Source: Alligator mississippiensis
Taxonomy: Eukaryota > Chordata > Crocodylia > Alligatoridae
Assembly: GCF_030867095.1 (NCBI RefSeq)
Contig: NC_081824.1
Span: forward strand, 240,995,219-241,059,218
Direction of reading: 5' to 3'
Length of the DNA: 64,000 nt
Positions 10,149 through 22,953 of the stretch are shown here, in pieces. The notes under the pieces were generated by a model. That model made no database searches. It had not been told where the DNA came from and worked only from the letters and a program-made list of their open reading frames with translations. Position 1 is the first letter of the stretch, and every line of letters starts with the position of its first letter. A program made the position numbers and the translations under genes.

Positions 10149-12670
10149 ATGCCATACGCTGCCACTCGGGGCCCCAACTGGTCTCAGGAGGACACTGGTG
10201 ACCTCATGGCCCTGTAGGGCAAGGCAGAGGTGTAGCAGCAGCTCACGCAGGGTGAGCACTCCTATGCCCACATCTATGAGGGGCTGTCAGGCTGGATGCA
10301 GGAGCATGGGCACGACCAGTCAGTGCAGCAGTGGTCAAGGCCTTGCAGGCACAGTTGGTCACCATCACTGACAACAACCAGCGGTCAAGGAGTGCCCACA
10401 AGTCCAATGCCCTTTATGTGGCAACTGGACTCCATCCTTGCAGCCTGGGACCTAGGCTGCAGCCATGCTGTGTACAGCAGCATGGGTGGCCTGCCTGAGC
10501 CCCTGCTCTGTCCTGGCACCTGCGGTGACACATCACCAAGAGAGGGCCCTTCAGGGCAGCTGCAGCCTGTCCTGCTGAGCTCCCCTACCCTAGCCTTCAC
10601 CAGCAGTTCAGGGAGCTCAGGCCAGACCATGTCCTTACAGCTTCACAGTCTCAGCTCAAGCCATGAGGCATAGCCAGCCATGTCACCACCAGCATCCAGT
10701 AGTGACAGCTCCTTTATGGGGCAGGGTCCTTCCCAGACACCTGAACACTGTGTCCTACTTCCCAAGTCTGTCAGGAGCTGTCTGTCACAGTTGCTGCCAG
10801 CCAGGACTGACCAGAGCCACCAGGCAGGCCAGCCCCACCAACATGGTAAGCCCTGCAGTGGGGAGGGCCCTCACTGTTCCGGCCCCTGCTCCTGGTCCCC
10901 CCTCCCTGCCTGGCCTGTCTGTGCTCCCCTGGCCCCCGGGTTCCACCCCCACCATGGGAGACTGGTGCCACCTTAGTCAGGGGGGCACATGTCCCCCCTC
11001 CAATGACCAGTCAGTGACTGGGGGGGCAGTCCCCCCTCGGCCAATCTTGCTGACCGGGGGGGAGGTCCTCCCACTGATTATAGCGGCCACTTCTGGAAGT
11101 GGCTGCAGCTGCTTCTGGGAGCACCACAGTGCTCCACTCCCCGGCCAGTGCTTGCAGGGGGACACCAGCACTCCCACCTGCCCTACCGCTCATTGCCTAA
11201 GTGTTGAGTGCAGCTGGTCAGGAGGTGCACTGGTGCTCTCAGGGGATGTACATGCACCCCCTACGCATTGCCACTGACCCCCATAGCACACAGGGAGGCA
11301 GGAGACATAACAAAACTTTATTGAGCAGCCTGTGCCCCCACAACTAGGCAGGCATGGGCCTTTCACATGCCAAGGAACATATTGATGCCAGCAGTGATGT
11401 CCTTATTGGCTGCAGGGGGCAGGAATGCATAGCACAGCCACAGGTAGCCCTCCAGGTGGTGGCAGAGGTTGTGGGACAGCCCAGGCTTGCCCCTCACACC
11501 ATCAAAGCTAAGTATCCCATGCCAGGTGCATCTGGGATACCACGGTGAGCATCAGCAACAAGGCATAGTGGGTCAGGCACCCCTCAGTCCATGCAAGCAG
11601 CTCCTTGAGCAGTGTCCAGGACACACGCAACAGGAGCACACTCGGGGTACAGTGTCAGTGTAGGGGGGGGGGCCTGGCTCTGGGTCACCTCCCTGGAAAG
11701 GCTCCCTGTGGGGAAGATAGGGGCACAGGCAGCTCTGTGTCCCTGTCATCCCAGAACACTGCGTCCCCCCAAGCCCAGGTGCCATGGGTTTGGCAGCAGC
11801 ACAGACCATCTGGCCTGCAGGAGGAGAAAGGGGGTCAGCGGGGTCTGGAGCCATGCCAGCAGATGCTGCTAGGAGCCTGGCCTGGCCCAGCCTGGGAACA
11901 GGGCAGGGGAGGCAAGCTGCCTGCACCCAGCACCCAGCAACCCTCCATCCCCTGGGGAGTGAGGGGATGTGGGGCTCAGCCAGCAGCCTCCTGGGCCCAG
12001 GCCTGCCCAACTAATTTGCACCCATGCGTGCCTAACCCCCATTCTGATGTCAAGCAGCTCATGGCCCCGATACGGAGTATCTTATCTCAGAAATGTTGCA
12101 AACTCACAAACAGCTTCTTTCTCATGGTTCTGCAGGTCCTGCAACTGTATGTGGGGGAGATGCTGCAGTTAAGAGCCAGGATGCAGGCTCAGGGTTGCCA
12201 CCATCCACAGCTGGGTCTCTGCAGATGCACCAGCTCCACAGGAGGAGGACCCAGGATTAGACCCTCCTCATGGACTGGCTGGTGATGGCCATGGAGGATT
12301 GGCAGGTGGACACATGGATGCGATGGGTGGAAGGAGCTGCCCAGCAGGGCAGGTGGAGAGGATGTGCCTTGTGAAGACATGCGGGACCAGTGCAAGGAGC
12401 ATGGGACTGGTGTGAAGAGGCACAGGACTGGCATCAGAAGACGTGAGACCAGGCAGACCAGGAGTTCAGGGCACAGCTCCTGGCCCTCGTGTGTGAGCAC
12501 ATGGAGGCCCTGCAGGAGCAGGGCACGGTCGTGGCCAGGGCAGTGCGGGCCACAGAAGACCAGCAGGTGCTGGGCACTGTCCTGGCCCTGGTGGTCACCT
12601 TTATGCTGCCCGCTGGCTGCCCTGTCCCCAACCCTAGCCTCGCTTGGCCCCTGCCAGCCACCCAGGAGCA
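10149..12670 (+). pseudogene. Harbinger Myb/SANT-like accessory protein, decayed
   Basis: An ATG at 10149 begins MPYAATRGPNWSQEDTGDLM, the start of the Myb/SANT-like DNA-binding domain carried by Harbinger accessory proteins (pattern RGPxWSxxE then a leucine-rich helix). After an in-frame TAG the match continues with YAHIYEGLSGWMQEHGHD, helix 2-3 of the same domain, and then loses frame. A C-terminal segment is recognisable near 12270-12590 (DWLVMAMEDWQVDTWMRW, then a glutamine-rich helix CEHMEALQEQG). The intervening sequence may be an intron. In active Harbingers this protein binds the termini and helps import the nuclease. A polyA signal AATAAA lies at 12962-12967. At least two in-frame stops and one frameshift show that this copy is dead. 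Confidence 0.7.
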
Positions 12671-13184
12671 GGGCCCAATGTAGGCCTGGACAGAGATCCA
12701 GCACTACCTCCACCAGCCAGGAGTCCCTGCCCCAGCCCCCATCCTGGGTCCAACCTTGCCATTCACCCTGACTCCATGCAGGTGCAGAACCAGAGCTGCC
12801 TGCAGTGGGACCAGGACCTGCTGGCCTGGCCACTGTGTTCTGGAAAGGGAACCACCCGCACTGGGGGACCAATGGCCATCATGGCCCCTAGGTAAGCCCA
12901 CCACCTGCCAACTTCACTGTGTTGTGTGCACCCCCAGAGGGAGTCTATTTGTTGTGAGGGCAATAAAATGCTCTTTTTCTGAAAACTCTATGCAGTGAGT
13001 GTGGTGCTGGAGGGAGGCAGTTGGGGGGGGGGGGGGGCAGGTCTGTGGGCAGCTGTCCAGGTGGGCTACAGCAAGGAGTGCAGGAAGAGGTGGTCAGCCA
13101 GCACCTCTCACACCCAGTGCCCTGGCCCCCACTGGTGGGTGCATGGCTCAGCCAGGGCCCACTGCTATCACTGATGCTGCAGCT

Positions 13185-13330
13185 GGTGATTCTGCTGCCA
13201 GGCATCCTCCACCCACTATGCTGCCTCTGCCCAGGCCTTGCTAAACATCTCTCCCCTGGCCTCACAGATATTGCGCAGCATGCAGGCTGTGACAGTGACC
13301 TGGGGGAATTGTCCTTAGCAACCTCAACAT
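13185..13330 (-). pseudogene. Harbinger DDE nuclease, C-terminal remnant
   Basis: The - strand reads VTVTACMLRNICEARGE, matching the conserved C-terminal motif of Harbinger nucleases (V-x-A-C-C/M-L-H/R-N-I-C-E). Stops occur shortly before and after it. The catalytic DDE residues are not present. The remnant begins within about 50 bp of the right terminus, so the 5' part of the gene was deleted. It converges on the Myb relic, the gene arrangement expected for this superfamily. Confidence 0.65.
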
Positions 13331-13377
13331 GGGTGTGAGGGTACACCAGCATATCAAATGCACGTGTAGACACACCC

Positions 13378-14109
13378 AGTGAGGTTAACATTAGCTACAG
13401 TATGCAACAAAAATGTTATTTAACATAGGGCCCAATACCTACCCAATACAAAAAAACATAATATAATGAATAACCAAGAGAAGCAATGTAGCAGCAGATA
13501 CAGAGGCTTGTTGCTAGACCCAGCCTCTTGTTCTTTAAGTTGAAAAGGGCACCTTAGTCACCCAATTAACTATAAGTTACATGAGCAGAATGCATCTTAA
13601 GACAAGCATATAATCTGTGCAGAGCATTGCTCTACAGGTCTGTGTGTACCTAGTAGGTGCGTTTCTATGGAGCTGTTACAGGCAATTCCACTTGTACAGA
13701 CATTCTTTCATAGTAAGGGGGGACTACTTGGGTTGCAAAACCAGGCAAGACCAGAGGGAACAAGCTGGGTTGGAAAACCACCCTGGTTCAAAAGACAAAC
13801 CATAAGCTGTACAAAAGGATCTGACTACTGAAAAGATTGCTCCAGATTTGTGGCAAAACTGAAGCCACAGTAGGGAATTGTTATTTTTTTGTTGAGCTCT
13901 GTGTAATTCTCACCCTGTTTACTAAGCTACGGTGGCTTCAGAAGCCCAGTACAAAATTGTATGTAATGTCCTTTCACCATCTTGTACACCCAGAGAGTAA
14001 TACTGTAGCCCCAGGATTCCCACCCACCTGGAATTCTGAGAAAAAATGTGTTTGAGCCATGGAGGAGTTTGACATGTTAGTGCTTGTCCTAGGCATTTTG
14101 TATCCATAC
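13378..14109. other. Intergenic, no recognised feature
   Basis: Unique-looking sequence with no gene, RNA or repeat that I can identify. Short open frames at 13617 and 13837 have no recognisable domain. Confidence 0.5.
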
Positions 14110-14498
14110 CAGAGGTGGCCAACTGACACCATGAATGCCACAAATGGCACAGATAGCCTCTGTGTGTGGCACATGGGAGACTGGGGAGAGGCCAGGCAGC
14201 TGGGGCAGGAAGTAGAAAGTAGAGCAGCAGGTTGGGCAGAAGCAGAGGATTGGAGTAGAGTAGAGGTAATTTGTGGCCATTGGCAATGTGTAGGGGGTGC
14301 ATGCAGGTGCACATGCACCCCCTGAGCATGGCGGTGCATGCTCCCTGTGGGAGCTCCCTGCTTGCCACCACCATGCTCCTGCTGCCGACAGCACTGCCAC
14401 CTGCAGGAGCTCACTATGCCCCCCCCCTCCCCCAGTCTCCAGGGGCACATAGCATTCATATTTGTGGCACACCTGCCAAAAAGGTTGGCCTCCTACTG
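14110..14498. mobile_element. hAT-like MITE
   Basis: The left end CAGAGGTGGCCAACTGACAC and the complement of the right end (CAGTAGGAGGCCAACCTTTT) share GGCCAAC. The flanking 8-mers ATCCATAC (14102-14109) and ATTTAGAC (14499-14506) agree at five of eight positions, a degraded target duplication. It is 389 bp long with a GC-rich centre and no coding capacity. Confidence 0.6.
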
Positions 14499-14604
14499 AT
14501 TTAGACTATGAGTTGCAGCTGTCAGGAGAAGGATTCTAGATAGAGGATTTACACCTCAAGTGTCCCTAGTAGCCTGAAGCCTGGACTATGCTGACACTGT
14601 AGGT

Positions 14605-14771
14605 CAGTGGATCTCAACCTCTCTAGTCTCAAGGCACCTGGGTTTATCTTGTGAATGATGTGTAGATATTTGCATACCTAACTGTGCTAATATACCATTC
14701 AGTATCCCACAGCACCCTTAAAAGTATCTCAGGGCACCCCAGGGTGCCACAGTACCTTGTGAGAATCACTA
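14605..14771. mobile_element. Short hAT-like MITE
   Basis: It begins CAGTGGATCTCAACCT and ends GAGAATCACTA, the common hAT-derived inverted termini. The flanks CTGTAGGT and CTCTAGAG agree at five of eight positions. It is non-coding. Confidence 0.55.
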
Positions 14772-15017
14772 CTCTAGAGCAAGGGTGCTCAACCTCCAGC
14801 CTACTGGTCAGATCCAGTCTGCAGAGCCATGTCGTCTGGCCCACAAGGCTGTCCATGGATCTGGAATTTTGGTGGGGGGGTGTTGCCCCATGGGGTCAGG
14901 CCAATGCTCAGGATCTCAATATTGTGCTGTTAGACAGAAGGGCATGGTGTACAATTCCACATACACACACACAAAAATCAGTTAGGCGCACACTCTAGGT
15001 ACATACACCCCACCAGG

Positions 15018-15021
15018 TGCG

Positions 15022-15062
<41 letters not shown>

Positions 15063-15234
15063 CCAACTTAGGCACATACAAATCCAAAATTACCAGCCTA
15101 GATGCATGCACACCTATCACCAATTCAAGCACCTACACACTACACACACCAAAAATTAGACAAAAATCAATTGCCAATACCTGCACACCTAATACACATA
15201 CACAGATCACTAATTCATATATCACACACACAAT

Positions 15235-15293
<59 letters not shown>
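15018..15293. repeat. (GC)n(AC)n and (TA)n(TG)n microsatellites
   Basis: About six GC units run into about 15 AC units (15018-15060). A second array of about 20 TA units (15237-15277) runs into TG units to 15293. Between them is CA-rich degenerate sequence. Confidence 0.95.
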
Positions 15294-15299
15294 TTGGGG

Positions 15300-15724
15300 T
15301 ACTTGGGATACCTGGGGGAAGGTTAAGGTGAGAGAGAAAGCGTAAGGAGTGACAGTTGCCAGAACCGGGATTAGAACCAATAGACTCGAGAGAAGCTGGC
15401 TGAAGGACTGAGGCTTGGGGTTACTTAAGGTCAAGTGGCGTCAGGGTTACTTGAGGTCACTGGTGCAAGGGAAAAAACCCAGTGGCAAGGAGGAGACAGC
15501 CAGGAAAGAGAGAGAGGCAGAAAGCTGGGAGCTTGGGGCTGGAAACAGACAGCTGGGAGCTTGGGGCTGGAAACTGAGGCAGGAAGCTGGGAGATCAGGG
15601 GGCAGATAAGTGGTGGCAAGGGGGAAACAGTCAAGAAACAGACAAAAACCCAACTTGGGGTTTCAAAACACCAGGTTTATTAAACAGACAACACACTACA
15701 CAGCCCCATGAAGTTATTGGTTCT

Positions 15725-15777
<53 letters not shown>

Positions 15778-16415
15778 ACTTACAATGGTAGCAGGAGAAA
15801 GAGACTCAGTGGAAGGGTTGGAGTCCAGGTAGGGAAGAAAAACAGAGTCCAAGTCCTTGGTTGAATAGAGGGTGGGGTGATAGCTACCTATCCAAGCTGG
15901 AAAGGGGTCTTTGTCCAGCAGGTGTTGTCCAGAGAGGGTCGCCGGCAGGGCCTCTGGGTGGATAGGTGGTGTGGCATGGTCCAGATGGAGAGGGCATCCC
16001 AAGGAGTTGGTCTTCACTACCCGTTTTTATGGGGCAGACTACCTATGATCTCCTATGGATAGGGCATGTCCAGGCAATGTCAGTCCTGCTCCAGAGGATT
16101 CCAGGTGTTCATACTAAGCATGTGCAGCCTTGGCACAATGGTGGGTTGCCTCATCTTTTTCTTGAATGCTGAGGGTGGTTCCAATGGCTGGGTTGTTGGT
16201 CCAGGTATTGGTTTTGATGGTTCGGTCATTCAGAAGGAGCTATTTTTAGACCTACTGCCATTGTCTCTCAAGCACCCTCATTCATCCCCATTCATTCAGG
16301 AACCAAGTTTGCCACCACCATGCTCCTGCTGCTGATAGAAGGGGTAGGAATGAGTCATAGGTTACAACATACAACAGGGCATGGGGACAAGATGGGAACC
16401 TGACACACAAAATGG
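15300..16415 (-). mobile_element. Possible solo LTR or unclassified interspersed repeat
   Basis: Read on the - strand there is a TATA-like CCATAAAAACG near 16023-16033 and an AATAAA at 15676-15681, about 340 bases apart, a layout typical of LTRs, within otherwise non-coding sequence. A (CA)n array lies at 15727-15776. No gag, pol or env homology was seen and the ends could not be fixed. Treated as an old fossil of uncertain class. Confidence 0.25.
15727..15776. repeat. (CA)n microsatellite
   Basis: About 24 CA units between unique flanks. Confidence 0.97.
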
Positions 16416-17590
16416 ATACTTGACATCACTCATGTCTACCCACATTTCAGGCCTAAATCGTACAATGTTAATATGAAACAATAAAACTCAATGCACAAAT
16501 GATAGGAATACAATATAATACAATATAAAACAGTAAAAATCAATACAAACATAACAGAACACTTTTTACAATATATAAGAACGGGGCTTATTACAATAAT
16601 AGTATACAAGAATTTATCTTAGCTTACCTAGTACTACTTGAAATCATTTATAAGGGATAGAGAGAGCAGAGAGAAAGTCAGAAATGGTTGGGGAAGGGGA
16701 GGGAATGCATTAAAAAAAACCAACAATAACTGGGGGTTTTGCTACAGGGGAGCAGTGGCAATTCACACTGCCATGGCTCCCCTGCTGCCAAATTTCCAGG
16801 CCCCACATGGCTGGATCAGCTTTCACCAGGTCAGCCCCATGCCGCAGAATTGAGCCCAGGCCCTGGGTAAGCCATTACCATACCCTGGGATCGGGTCCCA
16901 GCCTAGATCTGGCACACCTCATCCATCCTGCCAGGCAGAAATGTTCAGCACCACTCATCTAGAGGCTTTTAAAGTACATGAATCTAAAGGTTTGAGGCTT
17001 TGCACAGCAATATGTTAGGCATCCCAAGTGGGAAAGCCACCATATCTGCAGCAGTGAATGCTTAGCACTTTTAAAGACACCATATTCCCAAAGCTAAAAA
17101 TAATTATGGGCAAAAGTTACTGGGACAAACTTTTTTTTCCCTTTTTTTAGTACATCAGTTCAACAAAAAATCCTAGTCTGTGGTATAGATTTATTAGATT
17201 AAGGTGATAGTTGTCAGTAATAATGGAGAAAATAAGTTTTCAATATTTCTGTTCCAAATTCAAGTCTGATCCAAAAATTTCATTTATAGAACATAGGAGT
17301 CAGTGTAGGTCCCTGAAAGCTATACTATATAACATCTTTGCACAGCAAAGCATTCAAAGGGTCCAAACATATCTTTGCACCGGAGCATTCAAAGGGTCAG
17401 AACATGCCTACTTTGTATCCATCCTCATCTGTATTGGACCTGAGATATGTCATGTATCTACATCATAAAATAATGAAATACTTTATTTTTCAGCAGTTAC
17501 TAAGAACTATATTTTTTGGAATTCATTACAAGTGCACATTTTTAAATTGCTGGTTCTAGATAATTCACCAACGTGCAGCTGGAAGCTCTT
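16416..17590. other. Intergenic with minor duplication
   Basis: No gene seen. About 35 bp is tandemly duplicated at roughly 17331-17405 (AGCATTCAAAGGGTC occurs twice). A hAT-like GC-rich scrap sits around 16740-16960. The rest is AT-rich. Confidence 0.45.
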
Positions 17591-17732
17591 CAAGCCTCTA
17601 CTTTTTAATAAATCTTACAGTACTAGCTAAGTTACTGGGCTCAAAACTAGCTATGACTCAGGAAAGGAACCTTGGAGTCAACATGGACAGTTATCTATAA
17701 ACGTTGGTCCAATGCATAGCAGTGACCAAACA
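17590..17732 (+). mobile_element. CR1/L2-type LINE reverse-transcriptase scrap
   Basis: The + strand reads LAMTQERNLGVNMDSYL, resembling the region after the catalytic motif in CR1/L2 polyproteins (pattern ExDLGVxxDxxL). Only about 50 codons survive, with a stop. Confidence 0.5.
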
Positions 17733-17915
17733 AGTAGAGCTGTGCAAAGCTTCAGACCGCAATTCAGATTCAGAATAGATTCGGACGATTCGGAGGCTGA
17801 ATCAGCATGTCTGAATCGAATCTCTGGCTGTTTTAGGCTTTCTGAATCGATTTGGAGCTTCAGAATCGATTCGGAAAAGATTTGGCAATTTGGAGATTCG
17901 GAGGGCTGTTTGTAT
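17733..17915. repeat. ATTCGGA-rich interspersed repeat
   Basis: Repeated, partly inverted ATTCGGA/TCGATT words (for example AATCGATTCGG near 17867) follow a TAGAGCTGTGCAAAG start. It looks like one end of a MITE with reiterated subterminal motifs. The far end was not located. Confidence 0.45.
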
Positions 17916-18251
17916 GGGGAAACAGAAACTTACCAGAACGAGAGGGATCAGGGGGCAGGAGGGGGAGTAGGGGGAGAAAGACTGACATGTCTTGGTGTCC
18001 AGTGAGAAAGATTTCTCCCAAAACATCATAGTCAATATTGCCTGGATCTTAAAAAAAAAACCTTAGTCTTTTTAGGACTGCAAATGACTCCTTTCTAACA
18101 AGAGGTAGCAAAATATGTCTTTTTATCTTTATAATTGTTTCCTGTATCATAGGCATAAAAATACTGGTAGAGACTTAGTACAGAGACTTTTCCAACACCT
18201 CTCCTATGTCATGAAAATAGAAACTCATATTTTTTATTCATGTTTACTTTT

Positions 18252-19016
18252 TGTAACAGGGAGAGACTGCCCCTGTTACGGTAATGTCCAGGCAAAGCAC
18301 CCATTTTTGTTGAACTTCCTGTTTGACCTGTGGAACTGGGCAACATATTGACTGTTCACCCACCCAGGACATTAAATACCCACTATGGACTTTGGTGAAG
18401 TATCCATTACTTGCTGACAGCGATGAGGTGTTTAATCAGAAAGAAATAATAAAAGGCTTATTTGCCAATTAAGTCTTCCCAGCTGGCAGCCAACAACCAG
18501 AGATTGACAACATCTGGGTGGAAACATTGTATAAAGGACTGTCGGTGTTATTAACACTTCCCTGAAAGGGGAAGAAGAGCCGAGGTTTTAGACACCAGAG
18601 ATGGCAAGCAGCCTGCATGGAGGCACAGGTGATGAGAGAGAGATTAACCAAGAATTTCTTGTTGAAGCGGCGAGTGTTGGGGTATGTGGCCCATTGGAAG
18701 ATGGACTGCTGATTCAGCCGGACGATTGCAGCTCTGTACAGATCCGCGACAGGGACTTTGTTGCTGTGAGTTGATAAACGGGGCAGGCTTGCAAATGCCC
18801 ACCTGATGAGTATTCATTGCAGGACTGAGAAGTGAATCGGGAACTTGTAGGGAGAGCCGGCTGAGGGACCGACAGCTGGTGGCTAGCTGAGTTACAGTTC
18901 TTGTGAGCGGGCATTGCTGATGCTTGTTATTAAAACTAAGGAGCACTCCTCTCTTGTGTTGTCCCCCTTTAGTTACTCCCATCAAAGTCGTGGCAGGAGA
19001 GATTGACACTGAAACA
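18252..19016 (+). mobile_element. Candidate solo LTR (endogenous retrovirus fossil)
   Basis: The segment runs from TGTAACAGGG to ACTGAAACA (TG...CA). It contains a TATA-like GTATAAAGG near 18530 and a polyA-like ATTAAA near 18926, in LTR order. No internal viral genes are adjacent. A target duplication was not found, so the ends are provisional. The family is unassigned. Confidence 0.4.
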
Positions 19017-20468
19017 AGGGAAGACAAAGCTATAACATCTTATTGTGTGCCCTAGAAGAAGAACATGCTCACACTTTTCTTTCTCTTCTTTTTATTTAAC
19101 CTTTACCTGGTTAAGCAATGTGTTCACACTGTTGGACTCCCCTCTTCTTTACTAGTTATTTTCTTGCTGTCTCCAAATCTAAATAAGATAACTGAATAGC
19201 ACTAGTTATCTTAAATACATTTATGCAGCCTGGTGACCCTGATCGATCAGATCAAGCAAATAATAAAAACTGACTTTTTTTACCATGACTAAATTACAAC
19301 CAAAAAAAAAAAAAAAAAAGTAAAAACAACATGAACAAATTATGGGAAAGTCCTTTGTTTATAAGCTACTTCCAGTTCCACTTTCGATCTTAAATTTAAT
19401 TTCCAACAAACTCCAGCTGTGCCCAGCTGACAGATCCTTGTTAATTATGGTCTATGGGTTTGATTTTTGTACCATTAAATGTTCAGTGAGTACCCAGGCA
19501 TGGCAGCAGATGCCATTTTATGAGGTGGAATGAAGCAGTGTGTTCCAGCGTGGACACACACTGGACTCGCTCATGGTCGCATGGTATTAGCCTTGTTTTT
19601 AGGGTATGAAAAATACAGCAAGCAGAACTTGAGGCTCCTCTTGTTTTATCCACATTAGTTTGCCCAACCAATCACATATAACATTGTCATTTAGTATACA
19701 AATAAACTCTGAGCCCTTCTTAGCATGTGCTTTCCTGGTTTTCTTAATGCTATTTCTTCCTTTGATTTAGGACATATAAGTAGGCACTAGACAGGACAAC
19801 TTTTGCCCTATCCCAAAACACCTAACCCCATCTGAAAGGATGGTATATGATGTGTTGGAAGGAAGAAAATTTAAACCCCAACTGCACCCTGGATGCTAAA
19901 CTGAACCAGGTGTGTGCTTGCCATGTGGCCCAAATGACCCTCCTATTCTAAACAGGCTGCTTCCAGCTCTGAGACAGAAGGGAAGACAAGCACCTGTTGT
20001 ATATCTGGATATGCATGTGACCCTGAACAACTGCCATAACCTAGTAGGGTAAGTTGTTGTCATTTCTCCTATGGGCTCTTTTTTGTTTGTGCTTTAGCTT
20101 CAAGCTGACTTGTGGAGAGCTGTGGTAGCATTTTATACGTGGCTGTTGCAGCCAGGATCTTTCTGGACTGTTCCTTCAGGAAGACCCCAACATTTACTTA
20201 GTGACATAGAAGTGTATTGCAAATACTGCTTTATGACCTCTGTGTATTCAAAGAATATGTGGGCAGGAGGTTTTTAATATAGTTTCATTCTTGCTCAAGC
20301 TGTGAATTATGGAGAAATGTTCTCTCATGGACAGATAAATAGTGGAATGTGGAGTGACTTGGCCATCTAATGAATCACTGTCTAAGGTAATGATATGTCA
20401 GTGTCAGAGTCATTGGAGGGCCTGTGCACAAGAATGTAAGAGTAAATGGTATCAAAAAGAGCAACAGT
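19017..20468. other. Intergenic, no recognised gene
   Basis: AT-rich sequence with an A18 run at about 19302-19319. No coding or repeat homology was recognised. Confidence 0.5.
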
Positions 20469-20722
20469 GGATGCATCTACACGTGGCTGTATGGCGCCTT
20501 TGTTACTGCACCATCATTCAGTATTTTCTTTTGGAAGTACTAAAAGGTGGCACAGTAACAGCCTGTACTGCACTGTGCTGGACACGCAGTTATTTTTGGC
20601 CACTAGTTTGCTATAGCAATGTGCTATAATGAGGGAGTGCATTGCTATACCAACATAGTGGCAGCATCACAGTTCTTGCCAATAGATGTTATGGCACCGT
20701 AGTTTCTTGTGTAGATGAGCCC
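20469..20722. mobile_element. PIF/Harbinger-type MITE
   Basis: The left end GGATGCATCTACACGTGG and the complement of the right end (GGGCTCATCTACACAAG) share the CATCTACAC core of the large Harbinger at 9409. It is 254 bp long and non-coding. The target duplication is not clear. Confidence 0.7.
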
Positions 20723-22953
20723 ATCAATTTACAAAGAAGTGGTAAGGAACCAGGGCCCAATTGCTATTATTGTAGTTTTGTTTCAAGAGGGCATATGGGG
20801 AGATCTGGATAATTAGAGACTAGTAAGCCTTACATCCCTTCCTGGCAAATGGAACTAACTGAAAGAACTACAGACACTCCTAGATGGACATGCCAGGATG
20901 GGGGCTTACCTGTGTATGCTTTCTGCAAATCAAATCCATGCTTCACTAATCTACCTGATTTTTTAAATTAGTCTAGAAAAGAATAGATAAAGGAGAACCA
21001 AGGAATGCTTATTTGGACTTGCAAAACATTTTTATTGTCCTGTACAAGAGAATAATAAATAAACCTAGTTCTTGTGTGCAGATAATTTTGGTAGCACTTT
21101 TGATATCAATATAAAACATACAGTTTACAAGATGTACCATATAAGTACTTTCCTATCAGTATAACTGACTTCAAACAAGGTGGTTATAAAATTTCAACAA
21201 TATCCATCCCTAAAGTGTTATATTTTCAGCAGTACAAAAAGTATACAAATCAGCCCTCAGTTGTCACTCTGTAAAGGCCCTGGTGAAGAGATGGGAAGTA
21301 GAATAGAAGAGAAAGTTAGTAGTGTAGTATAAGGCACTTCAAAGAGACAGAACCACATGAGATGAATGGGTAGATAAAATTCACATACTGTCTAAAATAC
21401 AAATTAGAAAAATCTGAACTATTCATATGTAGTACTGGGTTCTAAATTAATAGTATCAATGTAGGAAAAAACGTGGGCATCCTTACAGATAGTTCAGGAA
21501 GTCCTTCACTAGGGTGGCCACTAACACATCCCCAGAATATAGGACATCCTCTTGGTGAGGGGCGAAACCATTGCCCCCCTTGGCCAATCAGTGGCAAGGG
21601 GTGGGGCCACCACAAAAAGGCCACCTCCCTTCTTGGCTAGCTTGGAACCCTGCTCCTCCTGGCTGTGCACCACCCTACCTCCAGGCACAGGCAATAGAAT
21701 CATGAGGATAACTGGTTGACATGTATTTCCACCAAGGAACTGAAAAACAGGACTTTTTGCAGTTTGTTCCTCATTCAGAAATAGACAGGGGACAAAAGAC
21801 TTAAAAACAGGTATAAAACAGAATCAATGGCCACACTACCCTTCACCAAATGTGTAGTAGAGTTGTATAGCAAACTAACTGTTAAACTGAATGAAGAAAG
21901 GATGGTGAATAATACAATGATATTATAATGTATACCCGTAAGCCAGTGATTCACTCCTCTATGGAATATTAAGCTCAGCTCTGCTCACTCCGTCTCAGTA
22001 AGGAGAATAAAGAATCCAACTTCAAAAAGAGGTTGTGATTAACCAACCTTCTGATTAAGGTGTTCACAATTAGCCTGACTGTTCTCACTGAAGTTAATGG
22101 GAAAATGTCAACCATAATCAGTGATATGAGGCTAACCCAACACCATCCAATTCACATTCCCAAAAACTAAAAAAACCCATAAGTATTTATTGAAAGGTAC
22201 AGCAGAAAGAAAACCAAAGTGGGTTTATCCTTAGCTGAATTACCCACTATCTTTGAAAGGTCCAATCAGCTTCAATATAAGATTGATGGCAGAAGAGACA
22301 CAACACTGTATCCCAAGGCAAGGCTGACACCTACCTTTCAGCTGATGCTGTTAATACCTATCTCTGAAGCAGCAGTGTTCACTTATAGCTTATAGAACTT
22401 CACACAGGCAACTGCTAACAATGGCATCACTGTCGGCTCTGCCTCCAGGTTTTTCCCCAGGGCATGGCAACCTTTTATTTCTTTATCTTTGTCTTTCATT
22501 CTCCTGGGAAGAAAGAGTGAAATGCATTGAGCCACACTCTTTGCCCTTTCATTGCAACACATACATCCTTAATACTCAGTTTAAGCCCAGTACCTGAAGC
22601 TTCCTTTCTTACCTTGCTGTGCTGCTTGTTGCTTTGGTGAGGCTATTCCAGTGTGAACAATTTATATTCTAGGGCAGAATAATGATCTATTTGTTTTACT
22701 TCAATATGCTGCTCCAGTTGCTGCTAATGTTTCTTTCACCTTTTTTACAACTATGTTTATACTACTGGTAGTAACTCAATGCTGAGGAGGGTGGTCATTA
22801 GCCTTGGAATTTATAGTCATTCCCACAGTCCTGCAGCAATGTTTCTCCAAGGTCAAGCATAATGTTCTTTAGCTCAGAGCAAAGCAACGTGAGCCAGTGG
22901 CAAGGAGACATGCTTCCAAAACTGTGGGCATGTATGTTAATGTTGGCTACTGT
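20723..22953. other. Intergenic, mostly unique
   Basis: No gene was recognised. A possible MITE-like block lies around 21510-21790 (starts CTAGGGTGGCCACTAACA and contains GGCCAATCAGTGGCAAGGGG). The remainder is AT-rich and unremarkable. Confidence 0.45.

Larger units (their letters stand above)
9409..13377. mobile_element. PIF/Harbinger DNA transposon, about 4 kb, defective
   Basis: The left terminus GGGTGCATCTACACAAGATG and the complement of the right terminus (GGGTGTGTCTACACGTGC) are inverted repeats of the type shared by the MITEs at 20469, 33096 and 34554. Inside are relics of both Harbinger genes: a Myb/SANT-like protein on + and the C-terminal end of a DDE nuclease on -, arranged tail to tail. 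The body is GC-rich. The nuclease relic abuts the right terminus, so its N-terminal part has been lost. A convincing 3-bp target duplication was not found. In crocodilians such elements are often called Chompy-related Harbingers; that assignment is from memory. Confidence 0.8.

Noticed and set aside
9651-10155. Overlapping open frames of about 150 codons on both strands
   Set aside because: GC-rich left part of the Harbinger element; the only supported coding relic starts at 10149 in a different frame.
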